Assembly (NCBI GenBank): GCA_029204225.1
Contig: CM055097.1
Location: 1,285,414 to 1,349,413 of the forward strand
Length of the DNA stretch: 64,000 nucleotides
DNA from: Diphasiastrum complanatum
Taxonomy: Eukaryota > Streptophyta > Lycopodiopsida > Lycopodiales > Lycopodiaceae
Reading direction: 5' to 3'
A model generated the notes under the pieces. The model made no database searches, was not told the origin of the DNA, and saw only the letters and a list, made by a program, of their open reading frames with translations. Numbering within the stretch: position 1 is the stretch's first letter; each line of letters opens with the position of its first letter. This document shows, in pieces, positions 35,600 to 46,957 of this stretch. Both the position numbers and the translations under genes were made by a program.

Positions 35600-36170
35600 T
35601 TTACGTTCGACTTAAGTTTACCTCCAACTAGGAGTACGTCTGATGGGTTGGGTGGAGTTACATCCGACAGGGAGACCCGAAGGGATTGCGTCGACAGGTT
35701 TTACAGTTTACGTCCAACAGAGGAGGGAAGGCAGGTTCGTCCGATGGCAGTGGTCAGGCCCGACGTCTTGGGTTTCTTGTTTGGGTTTGCGTCCGACGCG
35801 GAGGCCTTTTTTGCATCCGAAGGAATTTTTTGCGTCCGATGGGTAGGTGCCTCCAATGGGTAGTCGAAAGCGTTCGACGAGCAAGAGGCATGTGCGTCCG
35901 ATGGGCAAGACGGCCTTTTGTGCATCCGATGGTGGGCAGTGGTCAGGTGCGTCTGATGGCCAAGAGGGCTTTTTGTTTTGCATCCGATGGGTTGAGTAGG
36001 CGGACCTGAAGTAGTTACATCCGATGGCGGATCTGAAGCATGTGGGGTCAGGACTCAGATCCGAAGGGTTTATATCTGATTATTTTGCAGAGGTCAGATT
36101 TGATTGTTTTTGTAGGTCTGAGTTTGGGATTGGTTTACATCCGATGGGGAACCGAAGGCCTATTGTTGTT
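35600..36170. repeat. Degenerate GCGTCCGATGG minisatellite
   Basis: GTCCGATGGG/CATCCGATGG motifs recur at irregular 15-45 bp spacing, with TGGTCAGG and CAGTGGTCAGG insertions. Long ORFs through it in several frames reflect low stop density. Confidence 0.75.
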
Positions 36171-36780
36171 GTTCTGAAAGTACATTTGCTGCACCAGCAA
36201 GTAGTTTGTGCGATGAGGAGACTGGTTACGGAGTTCAAACTAAACAAGAGTCCAAATCAATGGAAGCTGTTTGGTAACTGTGTATTACATTAAAGGTAAC
36301 AGTGATGGCCTTGAGGAGGGTGTGCATTTCTACAAGCGGCACATATCAACGAAAAAACTCGCTGGGAACCTTTCAGATGCATTCAGGAAGCATACATTGC
36401 AAAGAGATATTGCATTTGAACTCAAATCTAAATTGGAAGCAAATGCTTCCTATCGATTTTGTGCGGGGACTTAAGCTAAAGAAACCTTTTCTTCAGCTTA
36501 TAATTGTGAATGATGACTCGTGGTTGCAGATCCGAGTTTTCTCAGTCTATGTCTTAGTGTTTTTCTTGTTTAGAGCCAAATGGTCGTTCTATATTTGAGT
36601 GCAAACCTGAGTGCAGGTTGTATCCGAGTTTGCAAATATTAGTAGATCCGAATGGTCTGCCTGCAAATGTTTCTTGCAGGGTTTATGTTAAAACAGACAG
36701 CGTTTGTGTAGTCACCTGAATGGTGAGTGAAACATTTTCAAAGTAGCAGACTCATGACATTTGTGAGTTGTGGTTTTCAA
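36171..36780. other. Interval without recognised gene
   Basis: Two overlapping plus-strand ORFs (36271-36474, 36302-36598) match nothing that I know. On the minus strand this is the start of the internal region of the LTR element at 36781-37530. Confidence 0.35.
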
Positions 36781-36797
36781 GCCGGGCAACGGCGCCA
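36781..36797 (-). other. LTR-retrotransposon primer-binding site
   Basis: The minus strand reads TGGCGCCGTTGCCCGGC, the common plant Ty3/gypsy primer-binding site, one base inside the LTR end (…CTGCAAACA). Confidence 0.75.
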
Positions 36798-36798
36798 A

Positions 36799-37250
36799 TG
36801 TTTGCAGATTCTGTACAAGACATAATCCATTATTCTCTTCACTCAACCATTCAACCACTCATCTTGTTGTAGTGTAGTTCTTTCCCACCTCCACCCTTCC
36901 CACCGAGCTCGAACCTTAAGCTTGCAATAAATATCCTCAACCCAAAAACCAATCAAGAAACCAGCACAAAACCAACCACAAAGAAGCTTGCAAATAAACC
37001 TCCTCACAAAGATCCTCAAGAGTCATCCAGAAACCAAACTACTACAAACACAAGCATGCAACCCAGCCCAAGATTCATCAAGGGACACATTCAAACCATG
37101 GCTCTAGCAGGAGACAAGAAACAAAGAACTAAAGAGCTATTTACACCAAAGAAATGCCAAGAAAGGAAAAAACAAACCAGATCAAAGCTTATCTACAACA
37201 TTTACATTTTCAAACAAGAACACAAAGAAGCAAATCAACCATCTACATTA

Positions 37251-37283
<33 letters not shown>

Positions 37284-37304
37284 GGGAGAGAGCTTGGATC
37301 TTGT

Positions 37305-37362
<58 letters not shown>

Positions 37363-37530
37363 TAGAAGAGAGGGGAGAGAGCTTGGATCTTCCAAGAAGA
37401 AGAGAAGAAGAAGAGGGAGAGAGAGAGATCAAGAACCAAGAAGTGCTCATTGGGCCATGGGGTTACACACTCAAGATGCCACGACCCTCTCAACTTATTG
37501 TTAATGTTGGCCTTAAGAAATCTGCCAACA
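36799..37530 (-). mobile_element. LTR (5' LTR of a minus-strand retroelement), 732 bp
   Basis: On the minus strand it begins TGTTGGCAGATTTCTTAAGG and ends AATCTGCAAACA, then T and the primer-binding site. Terminal bases are TG..CA with a short imperfect inverted repeat (TGTTGGCAGATT / TGTTTGCAGATT). It contains the GA/GT/GA microsatellites. No pol sequence lies on the internal side, so the body is deleted or replaced. Confidence 0.7.
37251..37390. repeat. (AG)n-(GT)n-(GA)n compound microsatellite with flanking duplication
   Basis: AG 37251-37291, GT 37302-37328, GA 37329-37358. GAGGGGAGAGAGCTTGGATC occurs on both sides (about 37282 and 37369). Confidence 0.9.
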
Positions 37531-38473
37531 TTCAGATTTTTCCATTTTAGGCTTCTAACCAATCTACGGTTCAAATACAAAACTATTAATGATCTTGTAA
37601 TTGTAAAATTAGAATAACATAAGATCATCCACCAGCTTTATAAGGAAGTGTTATGTGGTGTATGTCGATGAATAAACGATAACATAATTATGGTTTCTGA
37701 TATGCACGTCAAGCTTAGCGACAGTCTTAATTTGTTATATGTGTATTCAATTTATTTATCACATGTTGCTCTCTAATTTTATTTGTGATCCACTGTTACT
37801 TGAACTAGCGGCTACAATGCATGTCCCATTTGTGGCGAGTATCTGCAAGCACGTCGCTCACAACATCTACGAAAGATGGTTTATGATGGCCCCACTCGAT
37901 ACCTTCCACCCGATTACCCTATGCGTGATGGGCTCCCCACGCCACGAAGGTACAAAATATATTTGGGCCAATTACTGTCATTTATTTTTTTAACAGTTAC
38001 TCTCTCTAGATCTATTCTAACGATAATCTAAACTAAATGTGTGTGCTTGTTTGTTAATATTGTAGGCAAGTGATTGGCTTCCAATTTGAAGATCCAATCA
38101 AGATCTAGGGCGACTCCCTCCTGGCATGACGAGGTTGTCAATATTTCATGAAGTTCCATATTGGGGGGAATTGTTGATAAACCATCTTCTAGACCCAATG
38201 CACATATTTAAGAATGTAGGGAGCACAATTTGGGGGCACTTGATCAGTGTCAAAGATAAAAAAGATGCACAAGATGACTTAAAAGAAATGGAAAGATGGC
38301 CGATTTATGGCCACAAACAGTGGGAAATTCAATTGTCCTCGCAAAGGCTCCATGGATTTTCTTGAGGACAGAAGAGAAGGTTGTAAATAAGGCAATAGCC
38401 TCATTTCGAACTCCGACAAGACACATGCAATGCCTAAACGGTGCCTTCACAAGGGACAACAAGCTAAGTGGAC

Positions 38474-38478
38474 TAAAG
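38474..38478. repeat. Target-site duplication TAAAG (left)
   Basis: TAAAG abuts the element's TG; the same TAAAG follows its final CA at 39180-39184. Confidence 0.85.
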
Positions 38479-39179
38479 TGTAGGAATTCGGTGGGCCTTC
38501 AAAGGATGCAACTTAACCTTTCTAGTTCAGAGGTTGCACCAAAATCATAGAGCCTTTTGCCCCTTCCGTGAGCCGCATTCCGGGATCCCGTCCCTGGACG
38601 CCTAGCCACCCACAAATCCAAATGCTCTCCCTTACCCGCAAAGGGGCTGGTACCAGGGGACATTAAACACTTAGACATTTACCACTTATATCCACTTTGA
38701 ACAAAGTCCCACTTCAACTTATGGGATTTCTTTGAGCATGGGCTGTGGCTCCACTTTGCCATTCCTCCTCCTCAAAGTGGGGCACAGGCTCCATTTTGCC
38801 ATTCCTCTCCCTCAAAGTGGGGCACAGGTCACGTTGCCTGCTCTGATACCATGTAGGAATTTGGTGGGCCTTCAACGGATACAACTTAACCTTCTAGTTC
38901 AGAGGTTGCACCGTGATGCAACTTAACCTTTCTGGTTCAAAGGTTGCACCAAAATCATGGAGCCTTTTGCCCCTTCCGTGAGCCGTGTTCTGGGATCCCG
39001 TCCCCGGACGCCTAGCTGCCCACGAATCCAAATGCTCCCCCTTACCCGCAAAGGGGCTGGTACCATGAGACATTAAACACTTAGACATTTACCACTTAGA
39101 TCCACTTTGAACAAAGTCACACTTCTACTTATGGGATTTCTTTGAGCGTGGGTTGTGACTCCACGTTGTCATTCCAACA
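38479..39179 (-). mobile_element. TRIM-type miniature LTR retrotransposon, 701 bp
   Basis: Two LTRs (38479 to about 38767, and 38852-39179) enclose only about 84 bp. On the minus strand the element starts TGTTGGAATGACAACGTGG, has a tRNA-Met primer-binding site right after the 5' LTR, a purine-rich GAGGAGGAGG before the 3' LTR, and ends TTCCTACA. It is bounded by TAAAG duplications. No ORF, so it depends on another element's proteins. The right LTR carries an extra internal duplication of about 38 bp (GATGCAACTTAACCTTTCTG). The 3' LTR start is mutated (AATGGCAAAG in place of TGTTGGAATG). Confidence 0.88.
38840..38851 (-). other. tRNA-Met primer-binding site of the TRIM
   Basis: The minus strand reads TGGTATCAGAGC, immediately after the LTR's terminal CA. 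Confidence 0.85.
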
Positions 39180-39184
39180 TAAAG
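39180..39184. repeat. Target-site duplication TAAAG (right)
   Basis: Direct copy of 38474-38478. Confidence 0.85.
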
Positions 39185-39512
39185 TCTAATGATTGACATA
39201 AATTTTTACATGTTGGCTTGTTTTTTGACGTTGCCTCCAACTCAATATTGAACATTACATTTTATAACATGCCTTGTTTCATGATCTCATTGCACATATA
39301 TGTATCTCAATGACCAGATTGTTTTTGTGCATGCTTGCATTCATAATAGCGAAAAAAAAATGCAAAAATGGATTTCAGATATGAAGAGGCTAAGGCCAGT
39401 AGACAAACCGCTCGAGCCACTTTTAGACGAGGGCATAGAAGGACTTCTAACATCACAGTTGGCCTCAACATACTACTTTTAGCCTACGGTAGAAGTTTCA
39501 AGCAGTTTTGCG

Positions 39513-41114
39513 ATGAAAAACATGGGAGAGTCCATTTTGAGTGAAAGTAGCAAATTGGACGGGATTTCCAACTATGCAGTGTGGAAATTCAAAATGAAAA
39601 ACATACTGATGGAGAAAGACGTGTGGGAAGTCATCACAGGTGATGAGAGAAGGTCGCCAAATGAAGTGGACATCAAAGTATTCGATAAGAAGGTGAGGAA
39701 AGCTTTGACCTTCATTATCTTGTCAGTGAAGGATCACATCATTACCCACATTTGTGATGTTGTTACACCCAGACAGGCATGGGATGTGCTAAAGGAGCAG
39801 TTCGAGACGCCAAATCCGTCTAGAATCATGTTTCTGAAGTCAAAACTGAATAGTGCCTGCATGGAACAAGGAGAGCACATTCAAAGTTATATGACCAGAA
39901 TCAAGACAATGAGGGATGAACTGCATTCTATTGGTGAGTGCATACGTGATGTGGAGCTGGTGCACAATGTATTGTGTGGCATTGTAGAACCCTATCAGAT
40001 GTTTGTGAGCGGAATAGCATCAAGAGAAATATTGCCAACCTTTGACAAGCTCATACGAATCTTGATGCTGGAAGAGCAATGGCGAGAAATGGTGAAAGCT
40101 AGACGTCAAAATATTGACGATCAGGCACTTGCGACACGCCAAAAACAAGGCAAGGGCAAGGGCAAAAAGAAGTCTAAACAGCAATTTGCCAAGACTCAGG
40201 TGGATGAGGGATCTTCCAGTAAGACCAAAAAGAAAGGCAAGTGCTTCCATTGTGGTAAAAAGGGTCATTGGAAGAGTGAATGTCGAAAATTCCTGGCAGA
40301 ACAAGACAAGGGAAAATCAAAGCAAGCAGGTAACCTTGTCGATGAGGGTGAGATTGAAGACTCTAGCATCTTTATATCAGCATTGTCATCTAGTCAAGAT
40401 GATCAAGTGTGGTATATTGAATCGGGAGCCACAAGACACATGACAGGTAACAAGGATTGGTTCAGTAGCTTGAAACTATTGGATAATGCAACGTCCGTTT
40501 CACAAGCAAATGGTCATGGGTGCAAAATCAAGGGGATAGGCACTGTTTCAATCCAACTACCTAATGGCGAAAGCAGGATGATCAGGGAGGTACTTTACGT
40601 ACCAGGTTTGAAGAAAAATCTACTTTTTGTTGGAGTCATTACTGATCAAAAGTTGAAAGTAGAATTTGCCTATAATCGTTGCTTTGTGAAGGATGTGCAC
40701 CAAAAGTTCAAAGTTATTGCGGATGGAATAAGGGAGCCCAATACTAAATTGTACAGGTTGAATGCTACAATCAAGGGGCAACATGGACTTGTCTCGTCGA
40801 TTCCATCGCAAACTGAATTGTGGCATAAGAGACTTGGTCACTTGAACTTAGGAAGCCTCGATTTGATGAGGAAATTGGAAATGGTGAGAGGATTGCCTAC
40901 GATAGAAGACCACTTGAAATCGATGTGCGAATCATGCGTGTATGAGAAGCAGCATCGAGAGAAGTTCAATAAAGATGGTGTTGCAAGAGCAAAGAACATC
41001 CTGGATTTGATTCACACAGATTTATGCGGGCCTATGAGGACCATGTCCTTAGGTAAAGCCTTCTATTTCATGACCTTTATTGATGATATGTCACGTAAGA
41101 CGTGGATTTCTTGA
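39513..41114 (+). CDS. Copia A gag-protease-integrase N-terminal ORF (533 aa)
   Basis: The longest open frame in the window; starts at ATG 39513. Gag of the UBN2 type holds NYAVWKFKMKNILMEKDVW (about residues 20-40) and AWDVLKEQF. A CCHC knuckle CFHCGKKGHWKSEC begins at residue 244. The protease motif reads WYIESGATRHMTGNKDWF with Glu at about residue 303, where the catalytic Asp of DSGA is expected. GAG-pre-integrase is LWHKRLGHLNLGSLDLMRKL with CESC. The first integrase motif, LIHTDLCGP, lies near residue 500, before the frame ends at the frameshift after DDMSRKTWIS. Confidence 0.85.
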   Translation: MKNMGESILSESSKLDGISNYAVWKFKMKNILMEKDVWEVITGDERRSPNEVDIKVFDKKVRKALTFIILSVKDHIITHICDVVTPRQAWDVLKEQFETPNPSRIMFLKSKLNSACMEQGEHIQSYMTRIKTMRDELHSIGECIRDVELVHNVLCGIVEPYQMFVSGIASREILPTFDKLIRILMLEEQWREMVKARRQNIDDQALATRQKQGKGKGKKKSKQQFAKTQVDEGSSSKTKKKGKCFHCGKKGHWKSECRKFLAEQDKGKSKQAGNLVDEGEIEDSSIFISALSSSQDDQVWYIESGATRHMTGNKDWFSSLKLLDNATSVSQANGHGCKIKGIGTVSIQLPNGESRMIREVLYVPGLKKNLLFVGVITDQKLKVEFAYNRCFVKDVHQKFKVIADGIREPNTKLYRLNATIKGQHGLVSSIPSQTELWHKRLGHLNLGSLDLMRKLEMVRGLPTIEDHLKSMCESCVYEKQHREKFNKDGVARAKNILDLIHTDLCGPMRTMSLGKAFYFMTFIDDMSRKTWIS

Positions 41115-42382
41115 AGAAGAAATCGGATGCATTTGACAATTTCAAGAGCTTCAACGCATTGGTCAAAAATTAGACAGGTAGGAAGATCATAGTTCTAAGA
41201 TCAGATAGTGGAGGTGAGTACAAGTCTAACGACTTCAATGATCTTTGTGATCAATGTGGGATCAAAAGACAATTTACGCAAGCTCATACTTCTGCTCTCA
41301 ATGGTGTAGTTGAGCGCAAGCATCGTACGATTGTAGAAAGTGCCATATCTATGCTAGCTGAGATGAAACTACCAAAAGATTTTTGGTCAGAAGCATGCAG
41401 TACGGCAGTCTATCTTCAAAATAGAAGTCCTGCCATTGCCATACCAAAGATAACACCTGAGGAGGCATTCGCGAAGAAAAAGCCAAAGGTGAACCACTTG
41501 CGAATCTTTGGATGTAAGGCCTTTGTACACATTCCTAAGGAAGAGAGACGTAAACTTGATGTGAAAGCTATCAAGTGAATATTTCTAGGATATGATGATA
41601 GTGTGAAGGGCTATAGATGTTTTAATCCAGTGGAAAACAAAATCCATGTAAGTCGTGATGTCATCTTTGATGAATCCAAGATGTATGAAGACAAGGATGC
41701 TGAAAAGATAGACACATCTAGTGGAAAAGATGGTATACTGAGAATACCTCCTGATGATGATCCATTTATTGACTTTCCAAGTGATGGACATGAGGATACG
41801 TCTCAAGATACTACTACTCAATCTCAAAAAGCAGGTTGGAGAGGTAGAGATAAACCTTTTGGTGCAAGAAGGATTGAAGTTGCAGGTGACAAATGCAAGG
41901 AGAAAGATGTATCATGGGATACATTCTCACCAGGAAGCCGATCACCTGACAGGAAGCTCCCTAAATGGTTTGAGAGATTGTTGGAGAGCCGCGACATGGA
42001 TGACTTTCTAGGATCATCTAGCCAGGGAGAGCTACGAAGATCAACACGAGAGAAGACACAACCTAAAAGGTATGAAGCAAATTATGTTCTCTTATCTAGC
42101 ATTATTCAAAGCAAAGAAGCTTCAACTTATGGTGAAGCAAATGATGATGACATTTGGGTCAAGGCCATGGGAGAGGAGATGGAGTCAATTGCTGAGCATA
42201 GCACATGGGACTTAGTAGAACCACTAGTTGACAAGAAATCCATTGGTTGCAAATGGGTGTACAGGACTAAGTACCATGCAAATGGAAGTATAGCAAAGCA
42301 CAAAGCAAGATTGGTGATCAAAGGGTATGCACAAAGTAAAGGGATCGACTATCTGGAGACATTTGTGCCAGTATGTAAGTGA
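41115..42382 (+). pseudogene. Copia A integrase core to early RT, broken
   Basis: Continues with FLKKKSDAFDNFKSFNAL, then DSGGEY (second catalytic Asp), NGVVERKHRTI (catalytic Glu), PKDFWSEACSTAVYLQNRSP and LRIFGCKAFVHIPKEERRKL. After a TGA at 41576 it goes on as IFLGYDDSVKGYRCFNP, an acidic spacer, and the RT start WDLVEPLVDKKSIGCKWVYR. It ends at a TGA after ETFVPVCK. Confidence 0.85.
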
Positions 42383-43204
42383 AATACTCTATGTCTACTT
42401 GTTGCTTTAGCTTCATATTTTGGTTGGCCTTTGCATCAGATGGATGTGAAATCTGCTTTTCTAAATGGTGAGTTAGAAGAAGAAGTGTTCATGGATCAAC
42501 CTGAAGGCTTTGTAGCGAAAGGACAGGAAAATAAAGTATGTCGCTTGAAGGAAGCGCTTCATGGTCTTAAACAGGCACCACGTGCATGACATAGCAAGAT
42601 TTATGCCTACTTTTGTTCAAAGGGATGGTGAGAACACATTCTGATCCGAATCTATATGTCTTATGCTTTGATGGTATGGTTGCTTTGATTGCTCTTTATG
42701 TTGATGACTTGATTATTACGGAAATTAATCAAGAGATGATAGACATGATCAAGAAAGACCTCATGGAACAATTCGAGATGACAGATCTCAGCCTGATGCA
42801 TTATTGCCTTGGAGGACACAAAGTGGGTTTAACACAGGTGAAGTATGTCAAAGAGTTGCTGCACAAGTTCAGGTTGCAGGATTGCAATCCAGTGAATTAT
42901 TGAACCAGGTAAAAAGCTTTCTAAGCTTGATGAGTCACAGCCATTTGATACTACGCTATATAGGCAGTTAGTAGGAAGCTTGATTTACCTTACCACGACT
43001 AGACTAGATATATGCTATGTTGTTGGTATTGTAAGTCAGTTTATGGCAGCACCTACGGAAATGATTGGAAGGCAACTAAACGCATTTTGCATTACAAAAG
43101 ACACTTCAGATTATGGCTTGATTTACAAGAAGCATGAGGGTTTACCTGAGAGCTTAAGTAATCTTATAGTTGTGCCTAAAAGCATTCATTACTTTTTCAC
43201 TTAA

Positions 43205-43569
<365 letters not shown>

Positions 43570-43649
43570 ATCAGCAAGTGGCTGAAGTTCTATAGATGTA
43601 TGTGGCTTGGGAAGTATGGAATCTCTGGAAGTCCGAGAACTTCCATACA

Positions 43650-44290
43650 TGTGCTCGACTTAGGAATTTTGGAATCCCCACAAAGGATCTCCCCAAGTTG
43701 TTGGACGATTGCAAAAATTACAATCTTGGGCTCCTAGAGAAATTAATGACACTGACTAAGAAATGCTAATTTCGACACGGTGTATTCTATGATTTTGAAA
43801 GCTTTGCAAGTCCACAATGCCTTAGTGAACATGTAGGTACAGCTAGTTTGGCCCAAAATGATCCTAGGGCCATTTCATATGCAATAGTGCTCAGTTGAAA
43901 ACCAAACTGAGTTGTTTTGGGCTTCCTCGGATTAAGTTTTGAACTTCTAGTTTCAAATCCTCCTAAAAGGATCTCTCCTAGCAATTGGACGATTGTGCCT
44001 ATTACCGTCTGAAGCTCCCATGCGGATCAAAACCGTCTGAGAACTGCTAGTTTGCACCTTCGTACGACAGACTTTCAGAGGCCCTCTTATTAGAATTTTT
44101 GGAGCTATATAGGGCAGATCTCACCAGTGAAAAACAACTTTGACCCACATGAATTTAGTATAAACGCTTCTTGTGAATCCATGATGTCTCTGTAAACATG
44201 TAGGTGTAGTCTGTTACATCCAAAATTATCCTAGTGCCATTTAGGATGCGATAGTACTTAGTTGAAGACCAAAGTGAAAGTTATCATATA
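43650..44290. repeat. Diverged duplication of about 330 bp
   Basis: The order AGGATCTCCCC / TTGGACGATTG / AACATGTAGGT / GATCCTAGGGCCATTT / GCTCAGTTGAA (43680-43905) recurs as AGGATCTCTCC / TTGGACGATTG / AACATGTAGGT / TATCCTAGTGCCATTT / ACTTAGTTGAA (43965-44270). The following 44291-44800 holds no gene that I recognise. Confidence 0.65.
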
Positions 44291-45000
44291 AGAAAGTTAT
44301 GACCGTTTCCATAAAAAAGGTCACAAAAATCAAAATTTCAGTTTTTAGTTTTCTCTCTCTTGTAGGAGCTAAAATCCAAGATTCTTAGGCCTTTCTCAAA
44401 TTTTCCGTCTCACAATTCGCATCAGGCCTCACAACGAAGCAATGTTATATCTTGGTCGAATTTAGCACCTACAATGGAGAGGACACAAAAACCCTAATTG
44501 TTGATTTGACCTTTTCCACGGAAATGGTTGTAACTTTATCACATGAAGTCAAAATAAACTCAAAATTGAATCAAATGTTAGCCAAAACACCGAAGTACAG
44601 AGTCTTGGCTTAATCTTTTTATTATGTTGTTGTTGTGATGTGCAAAGTGTGGGTGCCTATGTGCTTTGTCTATGTCTATAGAATAAGGAGAGAGCTTGAG
44701 ACTCTAAGACTCGTGATACATCTCAATTCGATTCCTTTCATGTGATATAAATGACTATAAGTAAAGTGTTGCCAATGTGACCTTTCTAGCATAGGACTTC
44801 AAAATTGAGCTCCTACTTTAATTTGTAGTTTGTGACTTGTTGTGTTGGCAACTGCATAAGCAATGGATCATACATGTCTCTGGTCTCTACAACATAGAGA
44901 GCATGCGGGTAGTGGAGGGAAATGCAAATAAATGTAACAAAATGCATAAGCAATTTCCCTACTAACCAAATAAAATATATAAGCAATTCAGTTACTTGTG

Positions 45001-45411
45001 CTAGAGAGATATCATACAATAGACTATATAGGAAAAACAACCTTTTAATAGGACAATAGATAGCTTGAAATGAATGATAATAACTGAGGCATCAAACTTA
45101 CTTTGCCATGTTGTCTCCAAGCAATCCTCTAGTTCATATGAAAATGTGGATAATAAGTCCTTAGTTGCCGCTAGGGGATCAGTTTCAAGGGAGATACCAT
45201 GAACACAGATAGTCTGAGCTTTGTACTCCTGCTTTGCTTGCTCATGCATAGCTTGCGAGATCATCGCGGAATTCTGCTCTCGAGATGATTTAAGCAGGTC
45301 CACCCAAGATTTGATTGAGGATTGAATCTTCTCTTCCATTGGCTCTGGGTCTTGGCTCTGAGTCAAATTTAGGCTCAAGGTCGAATTCCAATTCTTCATC
45401 CTTCCAACCAA
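45001..45411 (-). CDS. Unrecognised ORF with possible ORF1-like segment
   Basis: Minus ORF of 136 codons. It contains a helical, charged stretch (KIQSSIKSWVDLLKSSREQN) and VHGISLETDPLAATKDLLST, which faintly resembles the start of an RRM-like domain in LINE ORF1 proteins. Its first residues overlap copia B on the other strand. It may be real or chance. Confidence 0.25.
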   Translation of the reverse strand: MVGRMKNWNSTLSLNLTQSQDPEPMEEKIQSSIKSWVDLLKSSREQNSAMISQAMHEQAKQEYKAQTICVHGISLETDPLAATKDLLSTFSYELEDCLETTWQSKFDASVIIIHFKLSIVLLKGCFSYIVYCMISL

Positions 45412-46957
45412 AGAAGAAGCTATTTTGCGGATACTACAAGAGAATTGGACATGAAATCAAAGACTGCAAAACTTTGAAATTTAACAATGAGAAGAAGAAG
45501 CAGTTCCAACAACAAGCAAATTCTGCTTCAACCAATTTTTCAACCTAGGATCAAGAGGAAGATAAAACAACTTTTATAATCAAGGTCGGAGAACAACAAG
45601 ATATGGATTCCTGGTATCTTGACTCTGGAGCAACACAACACATGATTGATCACCATCATGACTAGTTCAAATATTATAAATCTGTCACTCACTCTCGAGT
45701 TGTACAAGTTGGAGACAACTCATCACATTCGATCCAGGGTGAAGGAACAGTTAGGGTCAAATTTCAGAAAGGTGAATTCAAGCTGCTTTCCAATGTTCTC
45801 CACGTACCAAATTTGACCAAGAATCTACTCTCAGTTAGCAGAATCATTGATTCATGCCAAAAGGTCGAATTCGATGCAAACGACTGCACAATACTTGAAA
45901 AATCTCGCAAAATTCCAGCTTTTGAAAAAAGGAGTGACAATCTTTACAAACTCAGCCTCCAATAGTCAAGCTCTTCACACTTCTACTTCCGAATCATTTG
46001 ATATGCTTTGGCATTTCAGATTAGGCCATTTGAGCTTCAATGGTATTCAAAAAATGTCAACTCAAGGACTAGTACAATATCTGCCTTCTGTCAACAAGCC
46101 AACTTCTCCATGTGAAAGCTGTAAAATCTACAAGCATGCTAGAAGTTCTTTTATTTCTGACTCAGTTCATACTTCCAAAGCCTTGTTAGCTCTTGTACAT
46201 AGTGACATTTGTGGCCCGATACAAACTGCTTGCACAGAGGGAGCTCTTTATTTCCTAACCTTCATCGACGACTTCTCTTGGAAGACTACTAGCTATTTTC
46301 TAAAGAACAAATCAGAAACATCCAAGTTCTTCAAACAGTTCAAGGCATCAGCAAAAAATTTGACCCAGAGAAAAATCAAAGCTCTATGTTCAAATGGAGG
46401 AGAAGAATTTATCTCCATAGAATTTATCTCCAAATGGAGGAGAAGAATTTATCTCCACAGAATTTAAAAAATTCTGCAAGGCCAACGGAATACAACAACA
46501 ATTCACAACAAGCTACTCACCTCAGTCCAATGGTGTAGCTGAAAGGAAGAATCGGACACTCATTCTAAGTGCCAAGAGCATGTTGGCCCATGTCTCTCTT
46601 CCAAAGAAGTTCTGGGCATAAGCTATTACTACAGCGGCCTATTTGCAAAATTGATCCATCACCAAAGCCCTAGATGGCAAGACACCTTATGAGGTGTGGA
46701 CTTATGAGGTGTGGATAGGATCGAAATTATCACTCAAAAATATTAGAGTATTCGGATGCATTGCTTATGCACAGATTCCTGAAGGTCTCAGGAGGAAGCT
46801 GGACAACACAAGTAGAAAATCGATTTTTATTGGCTACTCTCCAGTTCACAAGGCATACAAGCTCTACAATCTGGACACAGAAAAGACATTCACAAGCATA
46901 GATGTCATTTTTCTGGAGGACAAATTTCTCGACCCCAAGGAAAAAGCTGCAGAAATT
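45400..46957 (+). mobile_element. Ty1/copia retrotransposon B, truncated
   Basis: Starts inside gag at a knuckle reading FCGYYKRIGHEIKDC, the second Cys replaced by Tyr. The protease WYLDSGATQHM follows, then LWHFRLGHLSFNGIQKM with CESC, and integrase LVHSDICGPI, ALCSNGGEEF (second catalytic Asp replaced by Asn), SNGVAERKNRT, VFGCIAYAQIPEGLRRKLD and SIFIGYSPVHKAYKLYN. A local duplication of GGAGAAGAATTTATCTCCA sits at 46397-46460. Several stops occur. The element is cut at 46957 by the LTR of element C. Confidence 0.88.

Larger units (their letters stand above)
37818..39482 (+). pseudogene. CACTA (En/Spm, TNP2-type) transposase, decayed and interrupted
   Basis: Frames give ACPICGEYLQARRSQHLRKM, VYDGPTRYLPPDYPMR, then a probable intron (37953 to about 38066, GTAC...ATTGTAG). 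After it come VPYWGELLINHLLDPMHIFK, NVGSTIWGHLISVKDKKDAQ, APWIFLRTEEKVVNKAIASF and NKLSGLK. This is the TNP2 order: CPxC motif, YMGHRR.LP, LPYW..L..H.(L)D.MH..KN, then the (P).G..(N)...L...KL.GLKSHD.H region. A TRIM element sits exactly in the GLK-SHDWH motif. Bases after the insertion continue as S-N-D-stop-H-K-F. No CACTA termini were identified. Transposase inactive. Confidence 0.75.
39513..43204 (+). mobile_element. Ty1/copia retrotransposon A, decayed gag-pol
   Basis: Domains in copia order: gag (39513 to about 40300), zinc knuckle, protease, GAG-pre-integrase, integrase, then RT with QMDVKSAFLNGELEEEVFMD and LHGLKQAPRA. The YVDD active site is at 42697-42708, and a post-RT piece (IYLTTTRLDICY) ends near 43140. 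RNase H is missing, so the 3' end is truncated. Stops or frame changes: 41112, about 41174, 41576, 42380, about 42588 (Trp to TGA in the usual RAW motif), about 42630 and 42901. No LTR or primer-binding site was found on either side. Confidence 0.9.

Noticed and set aside
35423-36009. 146- and 107-codon ORFs rich in Asp, Arg and Gly
   Set aside because: They lie in the GCGTCCGATGG minisatellite, and all six frames are unusually open there.
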